Source: Thermoplasmata archaeon
Lineage (GTDB): Archaea > Thermoplasmatota > Thermoplasmata > Lutacidiplasmatales > UBA184
Reading direction: 5' to 3'
NCBI GenBank assembly: GCA_030037815.1
Contig: JASHPZ010000032.1
Location: 1 to 32,107 of the forward strand
DNA: 32,107 nt
Made by a program: the position numbers and the translations under genes. Position 1 is the first letter of the stretch, and every line of letters starts with the position of its first letter. The notes below the pieces were generated by a model. It made no database searches and was not told where the DNA came from. It was given only the letters and a program-made list of their open reading frames with translations. This document shows, piece after piece, positions 14,857 through 22,200 of this stretch.

Positions 14857-16286
14857 CGATCGCGCTCGCGACCCTCGCACTCTACGGCGTGCTGGTCGCG
14901 CCGTCCGCCGCGGCGGTCCTGTCGGTCGCCCCGCGCGACCGCCTGAGCGAGCTCGCGGCCCGGGTCGGTTCGCTCCTCGCGTTCGCCGCCGCCGTCACCC
15001 TGCTCGCCCTCGGGGCGAACGGGACGTGGGGCCCGTACCTCGGGCTGGACGCGCTGAGCGAGGTCTTCCTCGTGATGATCACGGGGATCTACGCGACGTC
15101 GGCGTGGTACTCGAAGCGGTACCTCCGCTCGGTGCACCGCCCGTTCCTCACCCCGCAGGTGTACTACGCGCTCCTCAGCGCGTTCGCGTTCGCGATGGTG
15201 TTCACGCTCGTCGTGAGCGACCTCGGCCTGATGTGGATCGGCGTCGAGGCGACCACCGTCGCGAGCGCGCTCCTGATCGTGCTCGAGCGGAAGCCGACCA
15301 GCGTCGAGGCGGCGTGGCGGTACACGCTGATCGCGTCCGCGGGCCTCACGATCGCGCTGTTCGCGCTGATCCTCCTCTACAGCACGACGGGCACGTTGAA
15401 CGCGTTCGCGCTCGCCGCGCACGCGCCGCCCGCGACCCTGCCGATCGAGATGGCGGTCGCGCTCGCGCTGGTCGGCTACGGCACGAAGGTCGGGCTGTTC
15501 CCGATGCACACCTGGCTCCCCGACGCGCACTCGGAGGCGCCGTCGCCGGTCTCCGCGATGTTCTCGGGCGTGCTCCTCCCGACCGCGCTCTACGCCTTCC
15601 TGCGCGTCTACCGCGTGCTCGGAACGCCCGTCCCGTCCTCGATCCAGTACCTGGTCCTCGCCTTCGGGATCGCGACCGCGCTGGTCGCCGCGTTCCTCCT
15701 CCAGCGCCAGCGGTCGTTCAAGCGGCTGCTCGCGTACTCGAGCATGGAGGTGATGGGGCTCGCCCTGATCGGCATCGCCGTCGGCGGCGTCGCGATCTAC
15801 GGCGCGCTCGTCCTCGTCTTCGCGCACGCGTTCGCGAAGTCAGCCGCGTTCTATTCGGCGGGGAACGTCCTCCAGGCGCAGGGGACGACCCGGATCGACG
15901 AGCTCGGCGGGCTCGGCCGAACGATGCCGTGGACGGGCGCGGGCTGGCTGGTCGCCGGGGCGGCCGTCACGGGCGCCCCGCCGTTCGGGACGTTCCTCGG
16001 CGAGCTGCTGATCGTGGTCGGGGCGGTCCAAGCCGGCCTCCCGTGGGTCGGCGGGCTCGTCGTGGTCGCCATCCTGATCGCGTTCCTCGGCGTCAACTCG
16101 CAGATCGGCCGCATGGTCCTCGGCGACGCCCGCGGCCCGCCGGCGAGCGCGCCCCGTCGGGACGACGGGGCCGGGCTCATCTACCTCAACCTCGCCGTCG
16201 CGCTCGCGGTCGGCGTCGCGAGCTTGGCGTACCTTTCGCCCGCGATCGCCCATGCGGCCTCCGCGCTCGGAGGGGCGGGTCCGTGA
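14853..16286 (+). CDS. HyfF-like antiporter-type subunit (NuoN/NuoM/MrpD family)
   Basis: A 477-residue membrane protein with about 14 helices of the Mrp antiporter/complex I pump family. The pump signatures are present: MWIGVEATTVASALLIV with the key membrane glutamate, GYGTKVGLFPMHTWLPDAHS with the essential lysine, and a second lysine-bearing helix around HAFAKSAAFYSAGNVL. These residues line the proton or sodium path. It is somewhat shorter than E. coli HyfF. The ATG at 14853 overlaps the hyfE stop, and the stop overlaps the GTG of the large subunit (GTGA). Confidence 0.92.
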   Translation: MTIALATLALYGVLVAPSAAAVLSVAPRDRLSELAARVGSLLAFAAAVTLLALGANGTWGPYLGLDALSEVFLVMITGIYATSAWYSKRYLRSVHRPFLTPQVYYALLSAFAFAMVFTLVVSDLGLMWIGVEATTVASALLIVLERKPTSVEAAWRYTLIASAGLTIALFALILLYSTTGTLNAFALAAHAPPATLPIEMAVALALVGYGTKVGLFPMHTWLPDAHSEAPSPVSAMFSGVLLPTALYAFLRVYRVLGTPVPSSIQYLVLAFGIATALVAAFLLQRQRSFKRLLAYSSMEVMGLALIGIAVGGVAIYGALVLVFAHAFAKSAAFYSAGNVLQAQGTTRIDELGGLGRTMPWTGAGWLVAGAAVTGAPPFGTFLGELLIVVGAVQAGLPWVGGLVVVAILIAFLGVNSQIGRMVLGDARGPPASAPRRDDGAGLIYLNLAVALAVGVASLAYLSPAIAHAASALGGAGP

Positions 16287-17605
16287 CCGCCGCCCCGTGG
16301 ACGGTCGCCGACCGCGACCCGTCGCCCTGGGAGACCGGGCCCGTCGCCGCGTACGGGGCGCGCGACGGGACGCTCACGCTCTACAACGACTACGCGAGCG
16401 GGCGCGCGATCCTCTGGCCCGGTCCCGCGGCCGGTCGGGCGTCCGAATTGGTCGCGCTGTGGAACCGGCGGGGGAACGCCGGCCGGCTCCGACCGGTCGG
16501 CCCCTCCGAGCCCGTGGAAGGGTACGGGGTGTTCACGTTCCCGTACGGCCCGATCTCGATGGGGGTGCCCGAGAGCGGCCGGTTCGACGTGCGCACGTAC
16601 GGCGAGCGGATCCTCGAGATCACGCCGACGGCGGGCTTCAAGGACCGCGGCATCCTGGCCGCGCTCGTCGGCCGCTCCGTCCCGGACGCGACCCTCGCGA
16701 TCGAACGGGTCGCGGGCCACCTCTCCGCCGCCCACGTCAGCGCCTTCCTCGCCGCGTGCGAGAGCGCCGAGGGCCGCGACGTCCCCACGACCGAGCTGTG
16801 GGTCCGCGCCCTCGCCCAGGAGCTCCAGCGGATCTACAACCATGTGCACGTGATCGCCCGCATCGCCGAAGCGGCGAGCCAGAACGTCGGGCTCGCCCAG
16901 ACCCACGCGCTCGCGGAGGAGGTGCTCCGCCTCCAGGCCGCCCTGTTCGGCCACCGGTGGATGTTCGGGGGTCTGGTCGACGGGGCCGCGCTGCGGAAGC
17001 TCGGTCCGCGGGAGCGCGACGCGGCGGCCGCCACGCTCCGGCGGCTGGCCGACCAGTTCGAGGAGCTGTGGACCCTCTTCCTCGATTCGAGGACGTTCGT
17101 CGACCGGATCCAGGCGACGTGCGTCGTCGACCGCGAAACGGCGCTCCGCTGGGGCGCCGTCGGCCCGACCTTGCGCGCGTCGGGCGTCCCGTGGGACGAC
17201 CGGCTTCGGCAGGCGGTCCCGCCGTACACCGACCTCTACCTCGAGCTCCCGAAGGAGTCCGACGGGGACGCGCTCTCGCGAGTCGTCGTCCGCGCCGAGG
17301 AGGTGCGGGCGAGCTTCCTCCTCCTCGAGCAGCTCCTGAGCCGGTGGAAGGGCGAGATCGGCGGCCGGGAACCGGCCGCACCGCCCGCCGCGCCGGGCCG
17401 TGGGCTGGCGCGCGTCGAGGCCCCGAGCGGGGACCTCGTCTACGACGTGACCGTGCGCGACGGGACGATCCGGCACGTCGGGATGCGCACCCCGAGCCAC
17501 GCGAATTGGCCCGCGTTCGCCGTCGGGCTCAAGGGCGGGGTGTTCACGGACTTCCACTTCGCCTACGAGAGCTTCGGGTTCTCCTTCGCCGAGACGGACG
17601 GGTGA
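16283..17605 (+). CDS. HyfG-like large subunit lacking NiFe-site cysteines (NuoC/D-like)
   Basis: A 440-residue homologue of hydrogenase large subunits and NuoD. The frame is open upstream, but the GTG at 16283 overlaps the hyfF stop and is preferred. The first ~100 residues are a short NuoC-like part. Then come FDVRTYGERILEITPTAGFK and the helix ERVAGHLSAAHVSAFLAACE (from Glu141). In NiFe hydrogenases this helix reads ERICGICS; here both cysteines are replaced (Ala144, Leu147). The C-terminus (FHFAYESFGFSFAETDG) has no DPCxxC motif, and no CxxC exists anywhere in the protein. The NiFe centre therefore cannot form as in hydrogenases. This is the mark of Ehr-type, Mbx/NuoD-like complexes. The electron acceptor is unknown. 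The C-terminal EAPSGDLVYDVTVRDG keeps the family fold. Confidence 0.88.
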   Translation: MTAAPWTVADRDPSPWETGPVAAYGARDGTLTLYNDYASGRAILWPGPAAGRASELVALWNRRGNAGRLRPVGPSEPVEGYGVFTFPYGPISMGVPESGRFDVRTYGERILEITPTAGFKDRGILAALVGRSVPDATLAIERVAGHLSAAHVSAFLAACESAEGRDVPTTELWVRALAQELQRIYNHVHVIARIAEAASQNVGLAQTHALAEEVLRLQAALFGHRWMFGGLVDGAALRKLGPRERDAAAATLRRLADQFEELWTLFLDSRTFVDRIQATCVVDRETALRWGAVGPTLRASGVPWDDRLRQAVPPYTDLYLELPKESDGDALSRVVVRAEEVRASFLLLEQLLSRWKGEIGGREPAAPPAAPGRGLARVEAPSGDLVYDVTVRDGTIRHVGMRTPSHANWPAFAVGLKGGVFTDFHFAYESFGFSFAETDG

Positions 17606-18357
17606 TCTCGATGCCGTCGTGGTTGGGACAGGCCGCGCGGCGCGGGCTGCTGACGAGCCGGTACCCCGTCGCGCCCGCGACACCCGCGGAGACGCCGGAA
17701 TCGGCCCGGCCCCCGCGGCCCTCCGGGAACTCCGGAGTGCCCGTCGCGGCGGTCGACGCCTGCCCGGTCCGGGCGCTCGAACCGTCGGGCGTGGACGACG
17801 GAAAGTGCATCCGCTGCTCCCGGTGCCTCGCGCACGGCCTCGGGTACTCGGGTCCGGTCGAAGCATCGGCCGCCACCCGCGACGCCCTTGTCTCGCGGGG
17901 CTCGGCCCCGCCGCTTCCGGCGGCGAAGCGTGCGCCGCTGGCCGACTTCGGGCGGTCGGTGCACGTGTTCCTGGTCGACGTCGGGAGCTGCAACGCGTGC
18001 AACCTCGAGGTGCTCGCGCTCGCGAACCCGTTCTACGACACGACCCGGCTCGGGATCTTCTTCACCAACTCGCCCCGGCACGCCGACGTACTGCTTGTCG
18101 TCGGCGTGCCCACGGAGGAGATGCGCGCGCCGCTCCTGCGCGCGTTCGAAGCGATCCCGAGCCCGAAGGCGGTCGTGGCGGCCGGCGTCTGTCCGATCAG
18201 CGGAGGGGTGTTCGCCGGCAATGCCGGCGTTCTCGGTCCGCTGAGCGACGTCCTCCCGGTTGACGTCTTCATCCCCGGTTGCCCGCCGACCCCGGTCAAC
18301 TTGATCGACGGTCTCCTCCGGGCCGCCGGCCGCTCCCGCCCGAGGGGGGGTGCGTAG
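17602..18357 (+). CDS. HyfI/NuoB-like small subunit fused to a one-cluster ferredoxin-like domain
   Basis: About 250 residues. Two starts are possible: GTG at 17602 (GTGA overlap, as at the other junctions) or ATG at 17611; numbering here uses 17611. The C-terminal part is the NuoB/HyfI subunit with all four ligands of the proximal 4Fe-4S cluster: Cys127 and Cys130 (GSCNACNLE), Cys194 (AAGVCPISGG) and Cys224 (PGCPPTP). Before it lies a ferredoxin-like segment with Cys51 (ACPVRAL) and Cys66, Cys69, Cys72 (KCIRCSRCL). In two-cluster ferredoxins, the CP after the first motif and the CxxCxxC of the second bind the same cluster. These four residues can therefore hold exactly one. The fusion may replace the separate HyfA/HyfH ferredoxin subunit, which is absent from the operon. 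Confidence 0.87.
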   Translation: MISMPSWLGQAARRGLLTSRYPVAPATPAETPESARPPRPSGNSGVPVAAVDACPVRALEPSGVDDGKCIRCSRCLAHGLGYSGPVEASAATRDALVSRGSAPPLPAAKRAPLADFGRSVHVFLVDVGSCNACNLEVLALANPFYDTTRLGIFFTNSPRHADVLLVVGVPTEEMRAPLLRAFEAIPSPKAVVAAGVCPISGGVFAGNAGVLGPLSDVLPVDVFIPGCPPTPVNLIDGLLRAAGRSRPRGGA

Positions 18358-18358
18358 G

Positions 18359-20359
18359 ATGGACCTCCTCGGAGGCGTCCTGACGGCCGCGACCGTCGGG
18401 TTCTTCGCGGCCGCGGGGACCGGCGCCGCGCACCGGACGGCCGGATACGCCGTCGCGCTCGCGGCCTCCGTCCTCCTGTTCGTGGCGTCCGTCGGAGCGC
18501 TCGCGTTCGGAGGCGCCCACGGGATCGCGTGGGTCGGACCGCTGGGGGAGACCGAGTCGCTCGCGCTCGACGGGCTCTCGGCGTTCTTCACGCTCGCCGC
18601 GTCGATCGTCTGGATCGCGACCTCCGCCTACTCGATCTACTACGACGACCAATCCTCCTCGCTCCTTTCGGTCTTCTACGGCCTGACCCTCGGCGCGATC
18701 GCGCTCCTCATCGCGTGCACCTCGTGGGTCTACTTCCTCGTCGGCTGGGAGACGATGACGCTCGCCTCCTACGGGATGATCCTGCAGGCGCGCGGTCCCT
18801 CCGGGCGCGTGTTCGATGCGGCGTTCGTCTTCCTGGCGTTCGGCGAAGCGAGCACGCTGTTCGTGCTCGTCGCGGTCGCCGGTCTTCGCTTCGCGTCGGG
18901 GTCGTTCCTCGAAGCGGCGGTGAGCTCGGGAGGTATCCTCCCGTCGGTGGTGTTCGCGTGCGCCCTCGTCGGCTTCGGGCTCAAGATGGGCGTCGCGCCG
19001 TTCCACATGAGCGAGTGGCTGCCGATCGCGCACTCGTCGGCCCCGTCGAACGCGTCGGCGGTGCTGAGCTCGACCTTGACGCTGGCGGGCGTCTACGGGC
19101 TGTTCCGGGTCTTGAGCGTCCTCTCGGGCCCCCCGATCTGGTGGGGCGCGGTGACGCTCGGGATCGGCGCCGTGTCGGTCCTCCTCGGCGCGCTGTTCGC
19201 CTCCGTGAGCGAGCACACGAAGGGACTCCCCGCGTACAGCACGATCGAGAACAACGGCCTCGTCCTGGTCGCGCTCGGAATCGCGCTCATCGCCCGCGCG
19301 GACGGACTGACCGACCTGATGGTGTTCGCGCTGTTCGCGGCGTTCTACCAGGCGCTCGCGCACGCGCTCGCCAAGACGGCCGTCTTCCTCGCCGCGGGCT
19401 ACGTCGAGCACTCCGCCCACACGTTCGACCTGAACTCGATCCGCGGACGCGTCAAGGGCTCGGACCCGGCCGGCTTCGCCGGGACCGTCGCGGCGGTCCT
19501 CAGCCTCGCCGCCGCGCCGCCGCTCGCCGGGTTCGTCAGCGAATGGATGATCCTCGAGGCGCTGTTCCAGTCGTACCGGTTCACCCCGCAGGCGACGCAG
19601 TTCATCGGCCTGGTCGCGGGGGCCGCGGTCGCGCTCGCGGCGGGCCTCATCCTGGTCGCGATGGTCAAGTTCCTCGGGTTCACGCTACTCTGGAAGCCGG
19701 CGCCGGGCGACACGGCCCGGCCGACCCGCGGGCTGGGGGTCCCGATCGCGTTCGTCGGCGCGGTGGTGCTCGGGATCGGCGTCGGCGCCCCGTGGGTGCT
19801 CCGGTTCGTCGCCCCGTCGGTCGGCGCGTTCCTCGGAACCCCCGTGGCCGCCCCGGTCGGAGGGCTCCTCTCCGTCCCGAACGGATGGTCCATCCTCTCG
19901 GGATCGCCGTTCGGCATCCTCTCGCCGCCCGTGATCCCGCTGGCGCTCGCGGCGGGCGGGGCCGTCGCGTTCGGCTACTACGCGCTCGGTCGACGGGCCG
20001 GATCTCGGCGGGTCCCGACGTGGATGGCCGGGAGCCCGGAAGGTCGGCCGGGCGAGACGTACAGCTCGTTCGGGTACAGCACGGGCATCCGCATTATGAT
20101 GGACTCCGTCTTGTGGACGCGAGAGATCCGGACGCGGTCGGGTGACGTCACGACCGCGGGAATCGCGAGCCCGGCGGTCTACAACGTTGAGCTCGAGGTC
20201 TTGGATGTGTTCAAACTGTTCTACGACCGACTGGTACGGTTCGGGGACGCGGTCGCGTTCGGACTCAAGCGCGCCGTGATGCCCGGACGGCTCGGTCAGT
20301 ACCTCGTCTACGTGCTGTTCGCCACGCTGTTCGTCGTGATCTACGTCGCAGCTGCATGA
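18359..20359 (+). CDS. HyfB-like antiporter-type subunit (NuoL family)
   Basis: A 666-residue membrane protein with about 16 helices, close in length to E. coli HyfB. The pump residues are there: YFLVGWETMTLASYGMI with the glutamate, GFGLKMGVAPFHMSEWLPIA with the lysine, a following HSSAPSNASAVLS, and HALAKTAVFLAAGYVEHSA. The C-terminal region has extra helices and a soluble stretch (GETYSSFGYSTGIRIMMDSV, then a helix around VLDVFKLFYDRLV) before a last membrane helix at the very end, as in HyfB and MbhH-type proteins. ATG at 18359 follows the small-subunit stop by one base; GTG at 18350 is an alternative. It is the last gene of the operon. Confidence 0.92.
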   Translation: MDLLGGVLTAATVGFFAAAGTGAAHRTAGYAVALAASVLLFVASVGALAFGGAHGIAWVGPLGETESLALDGLSAFFTLAASIVWIATSAYSIYYDDQSSSLLSVFYGLTLGAIALLIACTSWVYFLVGWETMTLASYGMILQARGPSGRVFDAAFVFLAFGEASTLFVLVAVAGLRFASGSFLEAAVSSGGILPSVVFACALVGFGLKMGVAPFHMSEWLPIAHSSAPSNASAVLSSTLTLAGVYGLFRVLSVLSGPPIWWGAVTLGIGAVSVLLGALFASVSEHTKGLPAYSTIENNGLVLVALGIALIARADGLTDLMVFALFAAFYQALAHALAKTAVFLAAGYVEHSAHTFDLNSIRGRVKGSDPAGFAGTVAAVLSLAAAPPLAGFVSEWMILEALFQSYRFTPQATQFIGLVAGAAVALAAGLILVAMVKFLGFTLLWKPAPGDTARPTRGLGVPIAFVGAVVLGIGVGAPWVLRFVAPSVGAFLGTPVAAPVGGLLSVPNGWSILSGSPFGILSPPVIPLALAAGGAVAFGYYALGRRAGSRRVPTWMAGSPEGRPGETYSSFGYSTGIRIMMDSVLWTREIRTRSGDVTTAGIASPAVYNVELEVLDVFKLFYDRLVRFGDAVAFGLKRAVMPGRLGQYLVYVLFATLFVVIYVAAA

Positions 20360-20366
20360 GACGGAC

Positions 20367-20379
20367 GGACCTCCGGTCC
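20367..20379 (+). terminator. Short hairpin after the Hyf-like operon
   Basis: GGACC-TCC-GGTCC forms a perfect 5-bp stem eight bases after the last stop codon, followed by a pyrimidine-rich run. It lies between convergent genes, where a terminator is expected, but the stem is short and the T content low. Confidence 0.3.
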
Positions 20380-20458
20380 TCCCCCGCTCGGATGGAGTTC
20401 CGGGGCCCGCCGAGCCCTGCGTCGCCTCGGGTCGGCGTGCCGGGGATTCACCCAGTGC

Positions 20459-20911
20459 TCACGGTATGACTAGTACGGGGCGGGGGGACCGCCCGACGAC
20501 CGCTTCGGACACCGAACCCAAGGTCATTTTTCGCGCCCCGCGGAGTCCGCGAGTACCGATCACGATCAGGTCGGCGTCAACCTCCTCGGCCGCCGCGAGC
20601 ACGACTTCGACCGGGGGACCCTCGCGGATCCACACCTCGACCTTGCACGTGCGACGGTTCGCGGACTGGCGAAGCGCCTCGAGGCCCCGCGAGATCGCAG
20701 TCGTCTCGGTCGCTCGCTCCTCGTCGGGCCGTGGCTCGGCCACGGTGAGGGGGGCGGAGGTCGCGTAGACGAGCCACACCTCCATCGGTGGGTCGGTGAC
20801 CAGACGGAGCGCGAACCGCGCCGCTCGATTGGCGGACTCCGAGCCATCGTACGCTACGACCAGTCGGCGAGGGGTCCGCTCCAGCCAGGCCGCGGGGGCC
20901 GACGTGCTCAT
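20459..20911 (-). CDS. Universal stress protein, UspA family
   Basis: A 150-residue single-domain UspA protein. LVVAYDGSESANRAARFAL at the N-terminus is the nucleotide-binding start. The C-terminal signature is complete: DLIVIGTRGLRGARKMTLGS fits the G-2x-G-9x-G-S/T pattern of ATP-binding members, followed by VSEAVVGRSPRPVLVIP. Such proteins often bind ATP and respond to starvation or energy stress. The ATG at 20911 overlaps the stop of the upstream coiled-coil gene (ATGA), so both are translated from the same message under the conserved leader. The gene converges on the Hyf-like operon. Confidence 0.93.
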   Translation of the reverse strand: MSTSAPAAWLERTPRRLVVAYDGSESANRAARFALRLVTDPPMEVWLVYATSAPLTVAEPRPDEERATETTAISRGLEALRQSANRRTCKVEVWIREGPPVEVVLAAAEEVDADLIVIGTRGLRGARKMTLGSVSEAVVGRSPRPVLVIP

Positions 20912-21345
20912 ACCCCGCCCCGAGGCAAGTAGCGGTCCAGAGCGGCGGGCTCGCCGGACTCCTCGTTAACTTCGGCTCCCTCTGCCGCAAGCCTGCGGGT
21001 CCGGATAATCGACTCGAGCGCCTTCACCCGGCGGGCCAGATCCTGATTGTCTCGGAAGTACTCGTCGCACGTCACGGTCAACCGCGCTCGGTCACTCTCG
21101 CAGGCCACCAAGGCAGATGCGAGCTCGTGCACACGCTGTTCGCCGGTCGAGACTGCCAACGGAAATGGGAGATCGCCGCTGGCCGGCAGGGGAAGGAGCG
21201 GAACCATCCGCTCGAGCCACAACCAGAGTCCGGCCAGTCCCACGGCGTCGACGTCAATCCATGGAGCCAGTCGGTGCCGCAACTCAACTGGTACGATGTT
21301 CGCTCCCGAACCGCCCCCTGGCCCGATCGATATGGCTTCCGGCAT
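20908..21345 (-). CDS. Small coiled-coil protein of an unrecognised family, paralogue 2
   Basis: A paralogue of the gene at 11938-12405. ATG at 21345 (145 residues) is chosen because the two further starts, ATG at 21366 and GTG at 21375, lie inside the leader box that is conserved in nucleotides but not in frame with paralogue 1. The conserved core is VPVELRHRLAPWIDVDAVG plus GLWLWLERMVPLLPLP. The long helix is ARLTVTCDEYFRDNQDLARR with VKALESIIRT, and the tail has DRYLPRGG. The middle linker differs. It heads a two-gene operon with a UspA protein, an ATGA overlap joining them. The family is not one I recognise. Pairing with UspA hints at stress or energy-state signalling, by association only. 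Confidence 0.75.
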   Translation of the reverse strand: MPEAISIGPGGGSGANIVPVELRHRLAPWIDVDAVGLAGLWLWLERMVPLLPLPASGDLPFPLAVSTGEQRVHELASALVACESDRARLTVTCDEYFRDNQDLARRVKALESIIRTRRLAAEGAEVNEESGEPAALDRYLPRGGV

Positions 21346-21418
21346 CGTGACTGCCCCAGGGGTCATTGGCAGCACGCTGCAGTTCGAGCCGCGAAGGCCC
21401 CGGCTGACCCCTCAGCCG
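21346..21418 (-). promoter_or_regulatory. Conserved structured 5' leader, copy 2 (minus strand)
   Basis: On the minus strand: hairpin 1 (21418-21401) is CGGCTGA-GGGG-TCAGCCG, a perfect 7-bp stem with a 4-base loop. A weaker hairpin 2 (21400-21386) has a GGGCC/GGCTC stem around TTCGC. The box GCCAATGACCCCTG ends at 21357, followed by GGGGCAG and the ATG at 21345. Loop GGGGTCA (plus-strand 21405-21411) is complementary to box TGACCCC (plus-strand 21359-21365). Hairpin 1 begins about 25 bases after a TATA-like AAATAC, so it should lie at the very 5' end of the message. Confidence 0.65.
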
Positions 21419-21440
21419 CAGTGAACAGGAGGTCCCGTTG

Positions 21441-21446
21441 GTATTT
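21441..21446 (-). promoter_or_regulatory. TATA-like box for the coiled-coil/UspA operon
   Basis: AAATAC on the minus strand, centred about 25 bases before the leader hairpin at 21418. This repeats the promoter-to-hairpin spacing of copy 1. The box itself is a modest match. Confidence 0.45.
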
Positions 21447-22200
21447 GTCGCTGGCCCGGTACACTCGTCTCGTTCTCAGCGTGTCCGCACTCGGTCCCCC
21501 CAGGGCCTCGAGTCACCCTAAAGCTCGGCTGACCGCCGCTCGGTCCGGGCCCTCGGGCGCTCGGTCGCGAGGTGCACCGCACCCTCAGATGAGTGACCAT
21601 GCGGGTCGACCGGCGGGCTTCTCATGGGGAAGGACGACCCGCCCCGGTCGTGGACGCTGCGACCTGCCGGCTACAAACTTGGGTCATAGGTTTCCTCTCT
21701 CCTCGTTCACGTCTCACCGGTCGGAGACCCCTATCCAGTCCTCGCCTCGCCGGCTTGGGGGCCCCTGGTCGAATCCCCCGGTTTCCGGGGTTACCTAGAG
21801 GCCAGCTCGGCTTCCCTCCCGCCTGTGGCCGCAAATCTCGCCTTGATCTGCCTGCCATCACTCCTCGCCGCAGATCGCAACGCCAAGCCGAGATGTCCGG
21901 GGGCCTCTTAGATAATCCCCTCCAAATCGAGGAGAGCACAGGTCAAGTCTGCGGTTGCCCGGAGATTACTTTCTGAGGCCCCGAACCGAGGTGCAGGTTC
22001 GCTAGGCGCAACGTGGACTGCAATGAGGTCTCTCTCCGGTTTGGGGCAGACCCGTGCAACGTCTCCTTAACCAGGCAGGCTCAAGGGCTTCTTGGCACCG
22101 AAACCCGAGCTCAACGAATTCTAGCCCGACGCAAGCTTCCCGAACTACGTCAGCGGGGTGACGTGTATCGGAGGCTCAACTCAGTTCCCGCCTCCGTGCG
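21447..22200. other. Gene-poor stretch with no supported coding region
   Basis: About 750 bases in which open frames on both strands are short, arginine/proline/serine-rich and without recognisable motifs. Base composition falls and becomes less regular than in flanking genes, with loss of the strong third-position G+C pattern. I found no tRNA, rRNA fragment, transposase remnant or CRISPR repeat. The one structured part is the nested inverted repeat at 21797-21908. The stretch may be regulatory, a decayed insertion, or a non-coding RNA locus. Confidence 0.5.
21797..21908. repeat. Nested three-arm inverted repeat, possible structured RNA
   Basis: Three perfect nested inverted repeats in order: AGAGGCC (21797-21803) with GGCCTCT (21902-21908); CTCGGCTT (21806-21813) with AAGCCGAG (21885-21892); GATCTGC (21845-21851) with GCAGATC (21870-21876), with an 18-base top loop. 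A separate hairpin CCCCGG-TTT-CCGGGG (21776-21790) lies just before. Either strand could fold this way. No open frame explains the conservation of pairing. It does not match the SRP or RNase P RNA signatures that I looked for. Confidence 0.45.

Noticed and set aside
15026-16282. Plus-strand frame running into the HyfG-like gene from upstream
   Set aside because: The upstream part overlaps the HyfF-like gene in another frame and has shadow composition; homology begins at the GTG at 16283.
16283-17605. Reading the large subunit as an active NiFe hydrogenase
   Set aside because: Both CxxC pairs needed to bind nickel and iron are missing, so the homology is to the fold only.
21770-21800. GGTCGAATCCC resembling a tRNA T-arm
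   Set aside because: The flanking bases do not form a 5-bp T stem with a 7-base loop, and no anticodon or acceptor arms surround it.
21700-21850. Minus-strand GTAACCCCGGAAACC resembling part of the SRP RNA 5' domain
   Set aside because: The conserved S-domain sequence (GGAAG...AGCAG type) is not found downstream, and the loop-loop motifs do not fit.
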